DNA from: Falsiroseomonas selenitidurans
Lineage (GTDB): Bacteria; Pseudomonadota; Alphaproteobacteria; Acetobacterales; Acetobacteraceae
Direction of reading: 5' to 3'
Length of the DNA stretch: 64,000 bases
Assembly: GCF_012103215.1 (NCBI RefSeq)
Contig: NZ_JAAVNE010000020.1
Span: 27,555-91,554, forward strand
Shown piece after piece: positions 29,990 through 38,380 of this stretch (position 1 is the first letter of the stretch; every line of letters starts with the position of its first letter). The translations under genes and the position numbers were made by a program. Below the pieces are notes generated by a model that saw only the letters and a list, made by a program, of their open reading frames with translations, searched no databases and was not told the DNA's origin.

Positions 29990-30818
29990 GGGCGTCGGCC
30001 AACTCGGCTTCCGCCTGCATGCAGGTGGCGCCGGACTCGTCACGCGTTTCCAGCTTCACCTGCTCGCCTTCCGCCAGGGCCAGCACTGTCAGCGCCCGGC
30101 CGTCGAAGGCGGGGCGGCGGCCGCGGAAGGCGAAGCGGTGCAGGCGCCTGGTGCCGCCGGCCTGGTCCAGCGCCTGCTGCGCCATCAGCGTCGCCTGCAG
30201 CGGCCCATGCACCACCAGCCCGGGATAGCCCTCCTCCCCGGTCACATAGGGGTGGTCGTAGTGGATGCGGTGGCCATTGCCCGTTAGGGCGGAGTAGCGG
30301 AACAGCATCACCGGGTCCGGCACCAGGGTGGAGGTGGTGGCGCCGGGCCAGGCGGGCGCGGCGGGGGCGGGCTTCACGGCGGCGCCTTCCGCCCCGCGAT
30401 AGACGATGTCCTGCTCCTCCTCTACCGCCAGGCCCGCAGGGCCGTGCAGCAGGTGGCCAACGGTGACGAAGACCAGCTGGCCGGACCCGCCGGACTTCGC
30501 CTCCACCTTCAGGATAGTGCTGGTGCGGGTCACCGTGTCATCGGCGCGCAGCGGCACCGGGTGGAAGCGCAGGCGGCCGCCGGCCCACATCCGGCGCGGC
30601 AGGTGGTGCACCGGGGGTAGGAATCCGCCGCGCTTCGGGTGGCCATCAGGGCCGATGCCGTCCGGCATCACCCAGTCCTGGAAGAACATCCAGTGCCACA
30701 GCGGCGGCAGGTCCGCCGGCACGGGGCGGCCCAGCGTCGCGGCCATGCCACGCAGCAGGCGGGGGTCCAGCCGGTCCTCGCGGGTTTCGGTGCGGCCGAC
30801 ATAGTCCTGGTACGACAT
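29982..30818 (-). CDS. MaoC-like acyl-CoA hydratase (mesaconyl-C4-CoA hydratase/FAS1-type dehydratase family)
   Basis: 278 residues from the ATG at 30818, overlapping the previous stop by one base. The N-terminal PLWHWMFFQDWVMPDGIGPD and LPRRMWAGGRLRFHPVPLR are typical of the HTD2/mesaconyl-CoA hydratase family. The second hot-dog domain holds the hydratase segment YSALTGNGHRIHYDHPYVT with the catalytic Asp/His pair, then GLVVHGPLQATLM. It would hydrate a C4- or C5-enoyl-CoA. The genes around it are transporters and a membrane protein, so the pathway is not evident. Confidence 0.88.
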   Translation of the reverse strand: MSYQDYVGRTETREDRLDPRLLRGMAATLGRPVPADLPPLWHWMFFQDWVMPDGIGPDGHPKRGGFLPPVHHLPRRMWAGGRLRFHPVPLRADDTVTRTSTILKVEAKSGGSGQLVFVTVGHLLHGPAGLAVEEEQDIVYRGAEGAAVKPAPAAPAWPGATTSTLVPDPVMLFRYSALTGNGHRIHYDHPYVTGEEGYPGLVVHGPLQATLMAQQALDQAGGTRRLHRFAFRGRRPAFDGRALTVLALAEGEQVKLETRDESGATCMQAEAELADALA

Positions 30819-32416
30819 CAATCCTCACGCAGATACAGGAGGTAGGTGTCCATGTGGACCACCCTTGTGTAGTGCCGCCAGCCCTCGGCGAAAGCCGGAT
30901 GACGGGAGAAATAGGCGATCGGGTCGAAATCCTCCGCCCCGCATCGCGGGATGCCGGAATTCTTCGCCACCAGCACGCCGGCCGGCGGGGCGCGCGCGAA
31001 ATCCTCCGCCACTGTGCGATAGACCAGGAATTCCGGGCGCGACATCTCCCACGGCTCGCGATAGCGGGGCGCGCCCTCGGGGCAGCCGGGATAGGCGCCC
31101 ACCAGCAGCCAAAGATTCATCGTCCGCAGGGTGGAGCGTGCACGGGCGTAGTTCAGCGCCGGATAGACCGGGTAGATGTCGGGGGAGAGCACCAGCAGGC
31201 GCTCCCCGGCAACTTCCCGCTTGAGCGTCGCGGTCAGCCGGCCCTCGGCCAACACCCCGTACCAAATCTGCCGCCACGGGCTTTCGCCGCGCAGATGCAC
31301 GGCGGAGACCGCCAGCACCAGGGCCAGCGCGATGCCCGGCGCGGCCGCCGCCGCGCGCCCGGCGGGCAGCATGCGGTCCAGCCAGCGCGCGGCCAGCCAG
31401 CCGGCCATCAGCGCGGTGGGCATGGCCATCGGCACCACGTGGTAGGACCAGCCCTTGTGCTGCACCCAGGCGGAGAGGAAGGCGCCGAGGCCCACCGCCC
31501 CCAGCATCCGCGGCGCCCAGCCGGCGCCGCGCCAGGCCAGCAGCGGCAGCAGCACAACGAGGGCGAACAGCGCCGGGCCCAGCTGGTTGGTCAGCAGCAC
31601 GCCGAACAGGCCGATGCCGCCATTGGCCAGGTAGTAGTCCATCACCAGCGGCACGACGAAGCCGAGGTAGTCCGCGAAGAACACCGGCAGGCTGGCCAGA
31701 TACAGAAGCCAGACGCCCAGCATCACCCACGGCAGGCGGTCCCGCAGCGCCGCCGCCGGCCCGACCCGCAGCAACACCAGCGCCTCCACCAGCGCCGGCA
31801 CGGCCAGGAAATGCGGCTTCAGCGCGAAGCCCAGCGCCGCGGCGATGGTGACGGCCAGCGCAAGGCCGGTCGGCGTGGCCATGCGTTCGGCCCGCCGTGC
31901 CGCCAGCAGGGCATAGGGCAGCGCGAACAGGCCCATCAGGTGTTCCCGCTGGCCGACATCGTAGGCGACCATGACGATCACCAGCGGCACCAGCGCATCC
32001 AGCGCCGTGCGTTCCGCCACGCCCTCGCCGAAACCCTCCCGCAGCCGCAGGCACATCCGCCAGGCCAGGGCGCAGCACAGCACCACGCAGAGCAGCCACG
32101 CCTGCACGATGTCCAGCGGCGCGACACGGGCGATCAGTGCCGGGATGGCGGCCAGGGCGAAGATCAGCGGCGGGTTGACATCGATCAGTTCGCGGAACAG
32201 GGATTCCCCTGCCACCCAGCGCTCGGCGAAGTTCAGGATGGCGGCGACGTCGTGGTTCAGCGGCGGGGTCAGCGCCATCAGCAGAAAGCCCAGCGCCGGC
32301 AGCAGCGCCAGCGCCCGCAGCAGCCGCACGCGCAGCGCGGTGCCGGCCGCGGCGCGCGGCAAGGGCTCGGTCTCGGCCATCGGGCGTGCCGGTGGGGGGG
32401 CTCGGTGCGGGGTCAT
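30818..32416 (-). CDS. Polytopic membrane protein, GT-C-type glycosyltransferase-like
   Basis: About 532 residues with 10-12 predicted membrane helices; a second possible start is the ATG at 32380. An acidic loop LTPPLNHDVAAILNFAERWVAG follows the first helix, as in GT-C sugar transferases where an Asp/Glu in the first periplasmic loop is catalytic. The C-terminal 150 residues are a soluble domain ending VVHMDTYLLYLRED. Divergent from a methyltransferase/GT2/flippase set, so a role in lipid-linked sugar transfer is likely but inferred. Confidence 0.75.
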   Translation of the reverse strand: MTPHRAPPPARPMAETEPLPRAAAGTALRVRLLRALALLPALGFLLMALTPPLNHDVAAILNFAERWVAGESLFRELIDVNPPLIFALAAIPALIARVAPLDIVQAWLLCVVLCCALAWRMCLRLREGFGEGVAERTALDALVPLVIVMVAYDVGQREHLMGLFALPYALLAARRAERMATPTGLALAVTIAAALGFALKPHFLAVPALVEALVLLRVGPAAALRDRLPWVMLGVWLLYLASLPVFFADYLGFVVPLVMDYYLANGGIGLFGVLLTNQLGPALFALVVLLPLLAWRGAGWAPRMLGAVGLGAFLSAWVQHKGWSYHVVPMAMPTALMAGWLAARWLDRMLPAGRAAAAAPGIALALVLAVSAVHLRGESPWRQIWYGVLAEGRLTATLKREVAGERLLVLSPDIYPVYPALNYARARSTLRTMNLWLLVGAYPGCPEGAPRYREPWEMSRPEFLVYRTVAEDFARAPPAGVLVAKNSGIPRCGAEDFDPIAYFSRHPAFAEGWRHYTRVVHMDTYLLYLRED

Positions 32417-32581
32417 GGCGTCGGGGGCATGGCGGGGCGCATCCTCGGCGCGCTGGCTACAGGGTGCAACCGCATTGCGGCGGGGATGCGGCAAGGCTCC
32501 GCCCGCGGGCATCCCGCCGGCCCTGCCTTGGCTTCGCCGCAAGCCTGCCTTGCCCTCGCCCCGCGGGTTGTTCACAAGGGC

Positions 32582-33319
32582 GTGGTGGAACCCGCAGAAT
32601 ACGCATTGATGGACGCTGCCGAGGACGGCATGTGGTGGTTCCGGGCCGCGCATGCCCGGGTGCTGGACGCGTTGCGCGCCCGCCCCGGCGCGGAGGGCCC
32701 GGTGCTGGATGCCGGCTGCGGCACCGGTGGCTTCCTGCAACGGCTGGCGCAGGGCCTGCCGGGCCGCGGTGCCGTCGGGTTGGAATATGTGGCGGATGCC
32801 GCCCGCCGCGCGGCGCAGAAATCCGGCTGGCCGGTTGCGGCCGGGGATGCCAACCGGCTGCCTTTCGCCGATGCCAGCTTCGGCGCCGCCGTCTCCATCG
32901 ACGTGATCTGCCATGCCGGGGTGGAACCCGCCCGCGGCATGGCGGAGCTGCAGCGTGTGCTGCGGCCAGGCGGCACCGTGGTGCTGAACCTGCCGGCCTA
33001 TGAATGGCTGCGCAGCGCGCATGACGCCCGCGTGCACACCGCCCGCCGCTACACCGCGCGCAATGCGCGGCAGATGGCGGAGGCGGCCGGCTTCACCCGC
33101 GTCACCGCGCGCTACTGGAACGGCCTGCTGCTGCCGCTGATGGCGCTGCAGCGCAAGGTGCTGCATCGCAAGCCGGACGCACCCAGCGATGTCGGCGACT
33201 TCCCCCCCTGGATCGACACCACCCTGCATGCCGTCTCGGAGATCGAGCGGCGGATCGGCCGGGCGGGCATTGCCATGCCCGGCGGCGGATCCGTGCTGCT
33301 GATCGCCACGCGGCCCTGA
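32582..33319 (+). CDS. Class I SAM-dependent methyltransferase
   Basis: About 245 residues from GTG 32582 (the next codon is also GTG); no upstream ATG reads naturally. The SAM site is VLDAGCGTGGFL (motif I), followed by LPFADASFGAAVSIDVI and LRPGGTVVLNLPAYEWL. The segment ALMDAAEDGMWWFRAAHARV is characteristic of methyltransferases found beside polyprenyl glycosyltransferases. 13 nt separate it from the GT2 gene downstream. Confidence 0.85.
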   Translation: MVEPAEYALMDAAEDGMWWFRAAHARVLDALRARPGAEGPVLDAGCGTGGFLQRLAQGLPGRGAVGLEYVADAARRAAQKSGWPVAAGDANRLPFADASFGAAVSIDVICHAGVEPARGMAELQRVLRPGGTVVLNLPAYEWLRSAHDARVHTARRYTARNARQMAEAAGFTRVTARYWNGLLLPLMALQRKVLHRKPDAPSDVGDFPPWIDTTLHAVSEIERRIGRAGIAMPGGGSVLLIATRP

Positions 33320-33332
33320 CGGAGAACGCGAC

Positions 33333-34370
33333 GTGACCGAACATTTGGCCCGCCAGACCGCGCCCGTCACCGGGTTGGCCAGCTTCCTGCCACAGCCCGG
33401 CGGCACCGCCATCGGCCTGTCCATCGTCGTGCCGGTCTATCGCGGCGCCGCGACGGTGGGTGCGCTGGTGCAGGCCCTGTCCGCGCTGCGCCCGGTCGGC
33501 GGGCTTGAGATCGTGCTGGTGAACGACGGCAGCCCGGACAATTCGGCCGAGGTCTGCCGCGCCCTGGCCCGCAATGCCACCGTACCGCTGACCTACATCG
33601 AGCATGCACGCAACTTCGGCGAGCACAACGCCGTCATGTCCGGCCTGCGCCAGGCCCGCGGCGCCTACGTCATCACCATGGATGACGACCTGCAGAACCC
33701 GCCGGAGGAGGTGGTGCGGCTATACGACCATGCGCGCCTCGGCGGGTGGGACGTGGTCTACACACGCTACGCCAAGAAGGAGCATGAGGGCTGGCGCAAC
33801 CTGGGCAGCCGCTTCGCCAATGGCGTGGCGGATTTGCTGCTGGACAAGCCGAAGGGCCTGTACCTGTCCTCCTTCCGCTGCATGTCGGCGCTGGCGGTGC
33901 GGGAAGTGGCGAAGTACAGCGGCCCCTACCCCTATGTGGACGGGCTGCTGATGCAGGTGACGCAGCGGCTGGATTCCATCGAGGTGAAGCACCTGCCGCG
34001 TGCCGAGGGCCGGTCCAACTATACGCTGAAGCGCCTGGTGCTGCTGTGGCTGAACCTCGCCACCAACTTCTCCGTGCTGCCGCTGCGCATGGCGATCCTG
34101 GCCGGCGCCGCCATGGGCGTGCTGGGCCTGATCGCCGCCGCCGTGGTGGTCTTCGAGGGCCTGAGCGGGGAGACCCCCTCCGGCTGGGCCTCCATGATGA
34201 CGGTGACGCTGCTGGTCGCGGGCGTGCAATTCCTGATCCTGGGCGTGCTGGGCGAGTATGTCGGCCGCGCCTTCCTCTCTGCCAACGGCAAGCCGCAGGG
34301 CGTGGTGCGGGAGGTGGTGACGGCGCGGCCGGATGCCGCCGAGGCCGCGCCGATGCGCGCGGCATCCTGA
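33333..34370 (+). CDS. Glycosyltransferase family 2, polyprenyl-phosphate type (ArnC/GtrB-like)
   Basis: 345 residues with a GTG start. IGLSIVVPVYRGAATVGALV opens the GT-A fold; the metal site is DDDLQNPPEE; YKxR-type RSNYTLKRL precedes two C-terminal membrane helices (about 245-310), the layout of enzymes that load a sugar on undecaprenyl phosphate at the cytoplasmic face. With the downstream SMR-like protein and the divergent GT-C-like protein it forms a plausible load-flip-transfer set. Confidence 0.9.
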   Translation: MTEHLARQTAPVTGLASFLPQPGGTAIGLSIVVPVYRGAATVGALVQALSALRPVGGLEIVLVNDGSPDNSAEVCRALARNATVPLTYIEHARNFGEHNAVMSGLRQARGAYVITMDDDLQNPPEEVVRLYDHARLGGWDVVYTRYAKKEHEGWRNLGSRFANGVADLLLDKPKGLYLSSFRCMSALAVREVAKYSGPYPYVDGLLMQVTQRLDSIEVKHLPRAEGRSNYTLKRLVLLWLNLATNFSVLPLRMAILAGAAMGVLGLIAAAVVVFEGLSGETPSGWASMMTVTLLVAGVQFLILGVLGEYVGRAFLSANGKPQGVVREVVTARPDAAEAAPMRAAS

Positions 34371-34372
34371 GC

Positions 34373-34723
34373 ATGATCGCCGCCTGGGTCACGCTGGCCG
34401 CCGCCATCACCACCTCGCTCATTGGGCAGATCCTGCTGAAGGCGGGGGCCAGCGGGTCCGTCGCGGCGGAGGCCGGATTCCTGGACCAGCTGTTCCGCTG
34501 GCAGACGATCGTGGGGCTCGGCTGCTACGGTGGCGCGGCGCTGCTGTACATCATCGCACTGCGGAAGATCCCGATGTCGGTCGCCTTGCCCTGCACGGCC
34601 GCCAGCTACGTGGTGATCGCGCTGATCGGCTGGGGCATGTTCGGCGAGAGCCTGGGCATGGCGAAGATCGCCGCCATCGGGCTGATCTCCGCCGGCGTGG
34701 TGCTGCTGGCGACCACCGCCTGA
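34373..34723 (+). CDS. Small EamA/SMR-type membrane protein, probable lipid-sugar flippase subunit
   Basis: 116 residues, four membrane helices: a half-EamA protein like ArnE/ArnF. SLIGQILLKAGA in helix 1 and ALRKIPMSVALPCTAASYVV are shared with SMR-like proteins in polyprenyl-phosphate sugar systems. It starts 2 nt after the GT2 stop. Most likely moves the GT2 product across the inner membrane as a dimer. Confidence 0.85.
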   Translation: MIAAWVTLAAAITTSLIGQILLKAGASGSVAAEAGFLDQLFRWQTIVGLGCYGGAALLYIIALRKIPMSVALPCTAASYVVIALIGWGMFGESLGMAKIAAIGLISAGVVLLATTA

Positions 34724-35883
34724 GCGCCAGCCGGAAAGGGGCGGCGCCGCCGCCCTGGCTGGTGCTGGCCGCGCTGGGCATCACCCAGATCCTCGGCTGG
34801 GGCACGGCCTATTTCCTGCCCGGCGTGCTGGGCGCGGCGATCGAGGCCGATCTCGGCCTGCCCGCCGGCACCGCCTTCGCCGGCATCGCCATCCTGCTGG
34901 GCCTGGCCGGGGCGCTGGCGCCGCGCGTCGGCCGCGCGATCGACCGCCATGGCGCCCGCCCCGCCATGGCCACCGGATCCTGCGCCTTCGCCGCTGGGCT
35001 GGTGCTGCTGGCCTTCGCGCAGGGGCCGGCGCAGGCGGTGGCGGCCAGCCTGGTCATGGGCGTGGCCGGTGCGCTGGCGCTGACCGAAGCCGCCAATGCC
35101 GCGCTCGCCGCCCTGGGGGCGGAGGGCGCGCGGCGCCGACTGGGCTTCCTCGCCCTGGCTTCCGGCCTGAGTTCCGCCGTCACCTGGCCCGGCCTGGCGG
35201 CGCTGGAGGCGCTGTGGGGCTGGCGCGGTGCGGTGCTGGCGGCGGCGGCGATCCACCTGGCGGTGGCGCTGCCGCTGCACCTGCTGTGCATCCCGGCCGC
35301 ACCGCGCGGCGCCCGCCCTGCGCGGGCGCCGGCCACGGGGCCGCTGCCGGTGCGGCTGCGCTGGCTCTCCGCCGCGCTCACCCTGCAGGTGCTGGTGGGC
35401 AGCGCCGTGCTGGCGAACATGGTGGCACTGGTGCAGGCGCTGGGGCTGGAACGCGGCAGCGCCATCTGGTGGGCGGCGCTGATCGGCCCGGCGCAGGTGG
35501 CGGCAAGGCTGCTGGACGTGCTGGGCGGTGGGCGGTTCCGGGCGGTGACCACCGCCTCCGCCGCGCTGCTGCTGATGCCGGCGGCGCTGCTGCTGCCGCT
35601 GGTCGTCGCCGGCTCGGCGCCGGCCTTCGTCCTCGCCTATGGGCTGGCCTCCGGCGTCATGTCCGTGATGCGGCCGGCCTGCCTGATCGAGTTGCATGGG
35701 ACAGAGGGCTACGCCACGGTGGCCGGCCGGGTGATGGCGCCGGTGACCACCGCCATGGCCCTGGCGCCGGCCGCCTTCGCGCCGCTGCTGGCGGCGCTGG
35801 GGGCGGAGGTGGCGCTGGCGGTCGCCGGCCTGGGGTCGGTGGGCGCCTTCCTGCTGCTTCGCATGGCAGCGCGGTCGACGTAG
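34720..35883 (+). CDS. MFS transporter
   Basis: About 387 residues with twelve hydrophobic helices; GITQILGWGTAYFLPGVLGA is the usual first helix of a bacterial MFS group. No ATG is available. The best boundary is a CTG at 34720 overlapping the previous TGA (CTGA), with GTG 34762 as alternative; the reading frame and GC3 are clear from about 34740 on. The start is therefore the weak point, not the gene. Substrate unknown. Confidence 0.8.
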   Translation: MSASRKGAAPPPWLVLAALGITQILGWGTAYFLPGVLGAAIEADLGLPAGTAFAGIAILLGLAGALAPRVGRAIDRHGARPAMATGSCAFAAGLVLLAFAQGPAQAVAASLVMGVAGALALTEAANAALAALGAEGARRRLGFLALASGLSSAVTWPGLAALEALWGWRGAVLAAAAIHLAVALPLHLLCIPAAPRGARPARAPATGPLPVRLRWLSAALTLQVLVGSAVLANMVALVQALGLERGSAIWWAALIGPAQVAARLLDVLGGGRFRAVTTASAALLLMPAALLLPLVVAGSAPAFVLAYGLASGVMSVMRPACLIELHGTEGYATVAGRVMAPVTTAMALAPAAFAPLLAALGAEVALAVAGLGSVGAFLLLRMAARST

Positions 35884-35892
35884 GCTTGTCGG

Positions 35893-36303
35893 ATGAAGCG
35901 CCTCACCATCCTGCTTGCCGCCCTGCTCGCCGCCGGCTGCGCCGCCGGGCCGCCGGATTCGTGCCCGGCCGGGCTGACGCCGGGGGTGCGGGCGGAAGCC
36001 TTCTTCGGGCGTAGCGCGGCAGGGGTGCAGGTTGTGGACGATGCCGGCTGGGCTGCCTTCCTGGACCAGGTCGTGACGCCGGCCTTCCCGGATGGGCTGA
36101 CCGTGCTGGACGCGGCCGGGCAATGGCGCGGCAGCACCGGCCAGGTGGCGCGGGAAGCCGCCAAGCTGCTGGTGGTGGTGCTGCCCGGCGCCGATGCGGC
36201 GCAGGCGGCGGACCGCCTGGCGCCGGTGGCGTCCGAGTATCGCGAGCGCTTTGGGCAGGAGAGCGTGCTGTTGCTGGCGGCGCCGACCTGCCTGCGGTTC
36301 TAG
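35893..36303 (+). CDS. DUF3574 lipoprotein
   Basis: 136 residues. A lipobox LLAAGC at residues 11-16 predicts an outer- or inner-membrane lipoprotein. The core AEAFFGRSAAGVQVVDDAGW, FLDQVVTPAFPDGLTVLDA and GQWRG matches DUF3574 as I know it. No function is established. It stands 9 nt after the MFS gene. Confidence 0.82.
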   Translation: MKRLTILLAALLAAGCAAGPPDSCPAGLTPGVRAEAFFGRSAAGVQVVDDAGWAAFLDQVVTPAFPDGLTVLDAAGQWRGSTGQVAREAAKLLVVVLPGADAAQAADRLAPVASEYRERFGQESVLLLAAPTCLRF

Positions 36304-36349
36304 GCCGCGCCACGCGGCGGGTGGGCACCGGCCTTCATTGCCTCCCCCG

Positions 36350-36379
36350 ACCCTCACCCCCCCTGTGGGTGGAGAGGGT
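36350..36379. terminator. Hairpin between convergent genes
   Basis: ACCCTCACCC (36350-36359) pairs with GGGT-GGA-GAGGGT (36367-36379), leaving a three-base bulge and a C-rich loop. It lies between the converging DUF3574 and SRPBCC genes. No T tract, so a bidirectional terminator is likely but not certain. Confidence 0.5.
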
Positions 36380-36391
36380 TCTTGGGCGGGG

Positions 36392-36928
36392 CTATTCCGG
36401 CAGGCGTGTGGCGTAGTCCGCCTTCAGGCGCTGCCAGCCGCTCCAGAAATCCGGGGCCGGGCGGCCCGTCGCGCGTGCCTCCAGCATGTCCAGGTGTCGG
36501 TGCCAGCCGGCGCTGACGTTCAGCAGGCTGGCGCGGTCCGGCAGGCGCTGGTGCAGGATGGTCAGCAGCACCTGGTCGCCCTGCGCCGCCAGGGTGAAGC
36601 GGACGGCGCTGGCCGTGCCCCAGGTGATGTCGAGCCGCCGCGGCGCGTCCACCGCCGTCACCTGGCCGCGCATCCGGTGCTCCGCCGGGAAGCCCTCCGG
36701 GCGCTGGCCGGGGGTCTCGTTCAGTTCGTCATTGCGCCAGACCAGTTCGAACCCGGTGCCGGGCTCCAGCACCATCTCGCCGGCCGCCAGCCATTGGCGG
36801 CGCAACGCGCTTTCGGTGAGATACGCCCAGACCCGCTCGATCGGGCCGGGCAGCAGCCGGGCGATGCGCAGGGTGTCGGGGCCGGTCAGCTCGCCGTGGT
36901 CGGCCAGCATCGTCGCAAGCGCGGTCAT
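36392..36928 (-). CDS. SRPBCC/AHSA1-type START-fold protein
   Basis: 178 residues from the ATG at 36928. RIARLLPGPIERVWAYLTES starts the AHSA1 fold; QWLAAGEMVLEPGTGFELVW and TVLHQRLPD-like segments follow, and GWHRHLDMLEARATGR ends the helix. It overlaps the ArsR gene by 4 nt. ArsR/SRPBCC pairs are common and their role is mostly unknown; ligand binding is inferred. Confidence 0.88.
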   Translation of the reverse strand: MTALATMLADHGELTGPDTLRIARLLPGPIERVWAYLTESALRRQWLAAGEMVLEPGTGFELVWRNDELNETPGQRPEGFPAEHRMRGQVTAVDAPRRLDITWGTASAVRFTLAAQGDQVLLTILHQRLPDRASLLNVSAGWHRHLDMLEARATGRPAPDFWSGWQRLKADYATRLPE

Positions 36929-37275
36929 GTGTGCTCTCCTCCTTCGGGGGTGGTTGGCGGGTCCGCCTGGCGCAGCAGGCGGTCGAGGACATCGAGGCGG
37001 CGGGTCCAGAAGGCCTCGTAGAAGGCCAGCCAGTGATGCGCGCCAGCCAGCGGAGTGGGCTCCAGCCGGCACAGATGGGTGCGGCCGCGCACCTCCCGCC
37101 GGATCAGCCCGGCGGCCTCCAGCGTGCGGATGTGCTTGGAGGCGGCGGCCAGCGACATGGCGCAGGGCTCGGCGAGCTGCCCGACACTGCGCGGCCCCTC
37201 CGCCAGGCTGCGCAGCATCCGGCGGCGCGTGGCATCGCCAAGCGCATGGAAGACGCTGTCGAGATCGGCGGCCAT
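36925..37275 (-). CDS. ArsR family winged-helix regulator
   Basis: About 116 residues from the ATG at 37275; the next ATG upstream (37293) falls inside an 18-bp palindrome, so the shorter start is preferred. The recognition region is SLAAASKHIRTLEAAGLIRR after DSVFHALGDATRRRMLRSL. No metal-binding cysteine pair is seen at the usual helix, so it is not an arsenic or metal sensor by that criterion. Probably represses itself and the SRPBCC gene. Confidence 0.88.
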   Translation of the reverse strand: MAADLDSVFHALGDATRRRMLRSLAEGPRSVGQLAEPCAMSLAAASKHIRTLEAAGLIRREVRGRTHLCRLEPTPLAGAHHWLAFYEAFWTRRLDVLDRLLRQADPPTTPEGGEHT

Positions 37276-37284
37276 GCATTGTGA

Positions 37285-37302
37285 TTCAACCATATGGTTG
37301 AA
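37285..37302. promoter_or_regulatory. Operator palindrome upstream of the arsR gene
   Basis: TTCAACCATATGGTTGAA is a perfect 18-bp palindrome 10 bp upstream of the preferred arsR start. The half site AATGGTTGAA recurs at 37361-37370 and a degenerate one (AAAGGTTAAAC) at 37333-37343. Position and symmetry fit autoregulation by the ArsR protein. Confidence 0.7.
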
Positions 37303-37446
37303 CATCAGGCGCAGCGGCCGGAATGTCAACTGAAAGGTTAAACATTGGTCCGGGATGCCGAATGGTTGAACCGGCCCGGCGGCGGCTGGCCGCAGCCTGG
37401 CCAATCGCGCTAGCGTGGCGTGCCAGGACAAGGGAACGGATCCGCC

Positions 37447-37827
37447 ATGCCGACCACGGTCAAGGAGATGCTCGCCGCCGCCAACGACGCCGTGCCGCGG
37501 ATTGCGCCGGCCGAGGCGAGGGCGATGGCCGAGCAGCCGCAGGTGGTGCTGCTGGATGTGCGCGACGCGGCGGAGGTGAAGGCCTCGGGCAAGGCCAAGG
37601 GCGCCGTCGCCGTCTCTCGCGGCCTGCTGGAGTTCCGCGCCGACCCGGAAAGCCCGCTGCACGACGCCGCCTTCGACCGCGCCAAGACCATCATCGTCTA
37701 CTGCGCCTCGGGCGGCCGCTCCGCCCTGGCGGGCAAGACGCTGCGGGACATGGGCTACAAGGACGTGCGCAACCTGGGCGGCTTCAAGGACTGGGTTGAG
37801 GCGGGCGGCGAGGTGGAGAACGCCTGA
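37447..37827 (+). CDS. Rhodanese-like domain protein
   Basis: 126 residues, a single rhodanese domain, from the ATG at 37447 after AAGGGAACGG. The active loop is CASGGRS, with VVLLDVRDAAEVKASGKAKG upstream. It could transfer sulfane sulfur; targets unknown. Convergent with a DUF305 gene 15 nt away; a 14-bp palindrome (37828-37841) lies in the gap. Confidence 0.9.
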   Translation: MPTTVKEMLAAANDAVPRIAPAEARAMAEQPQVVLLDVRDAAEVKASGKAKGAVAVSRGLLEFRADPESPLHDAAFDRAKTIIVYCASGGRSALAGKTLRDMGYKDVRNLGGFKDWVEAGGEVENA

Positions 37828-37842
37828 CGCGGCAAGCCGCGC

Positions 37843-38331
37843 TCAGGGCATCCGCGGCGGCAGGCCCGGCGCGGATGCCGGGCTCGGGCTGCGCTCGATC
37901 TCCGCCACCAGGGCGCGCATCTCGGCGATCTCGCGCAGCTGGGTGGCGATGATCTGGTCCGCCAGGTGGCGCACCCGCTGGTCCTGAAGGGTGGCCCGCG
38001 CGCTGGTCAGCACCGCGATGGAGTGGTGCGGGATCATCGCCTTCATCCAGGCCACCTGCCCCACCGTCGCCTGGCTGCGTACCAGCCACAGCGAGCCGCC
38101 GAAGACCAGCAGGCTGGCGGCCAGGATGGCGCCGTTGGCACGGCGATTCGGATACATGCCCAGCATGAACAGCATCATGATGAAGGCCATGGTGGCCCCC
38201 ATCAGCAGCGCCATCCACAGCCTGGTCTGGCTGAAGAACACATGTTCCACCGCCCAGGTGTTCAGGTACATCAGCCCGAACATGACGATCGTGGAGGTGG
38301 CGATCATCGCCGCGAAGCGCCCGTAGCCCAT
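37843..38331 (-). CDS. DUF305 membrane-anchored protein
   Basis: 162 residues. Three membrane helices occupy residues 1-105; a DUF305-type segment WMKAMIPHHSIAVLTS with the conserved histidine pair follows, then a helical tail. DUF305 proteins often accompany copper or heavy-metal handling; nothing here confirms that. The upstream gene is a PEPC-like protein on the other side of a 1.5-turn gap on the same strand. Confidence 0.85.
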   Translation of the reverse strand: MGYGRFAAMIATSTIVMFGLMYLNTWAVEHVFFSQTRLWMALLMGATMAFIMMLFMLGMYPNRRANGAILAASLLVFGGSLWLVRSQATVGQVAWMKAMIPHHSIAVLTSARATLQDQRVRHLADQIIATQLREIAEMRALVAEIERSPSPASAPGLPPRMP

Positions 38332-38380
38332 GGTCCTGCCCCTTCCGGTCCTGGGCAGAACGGCAGGCAGCGGCGCGGGT

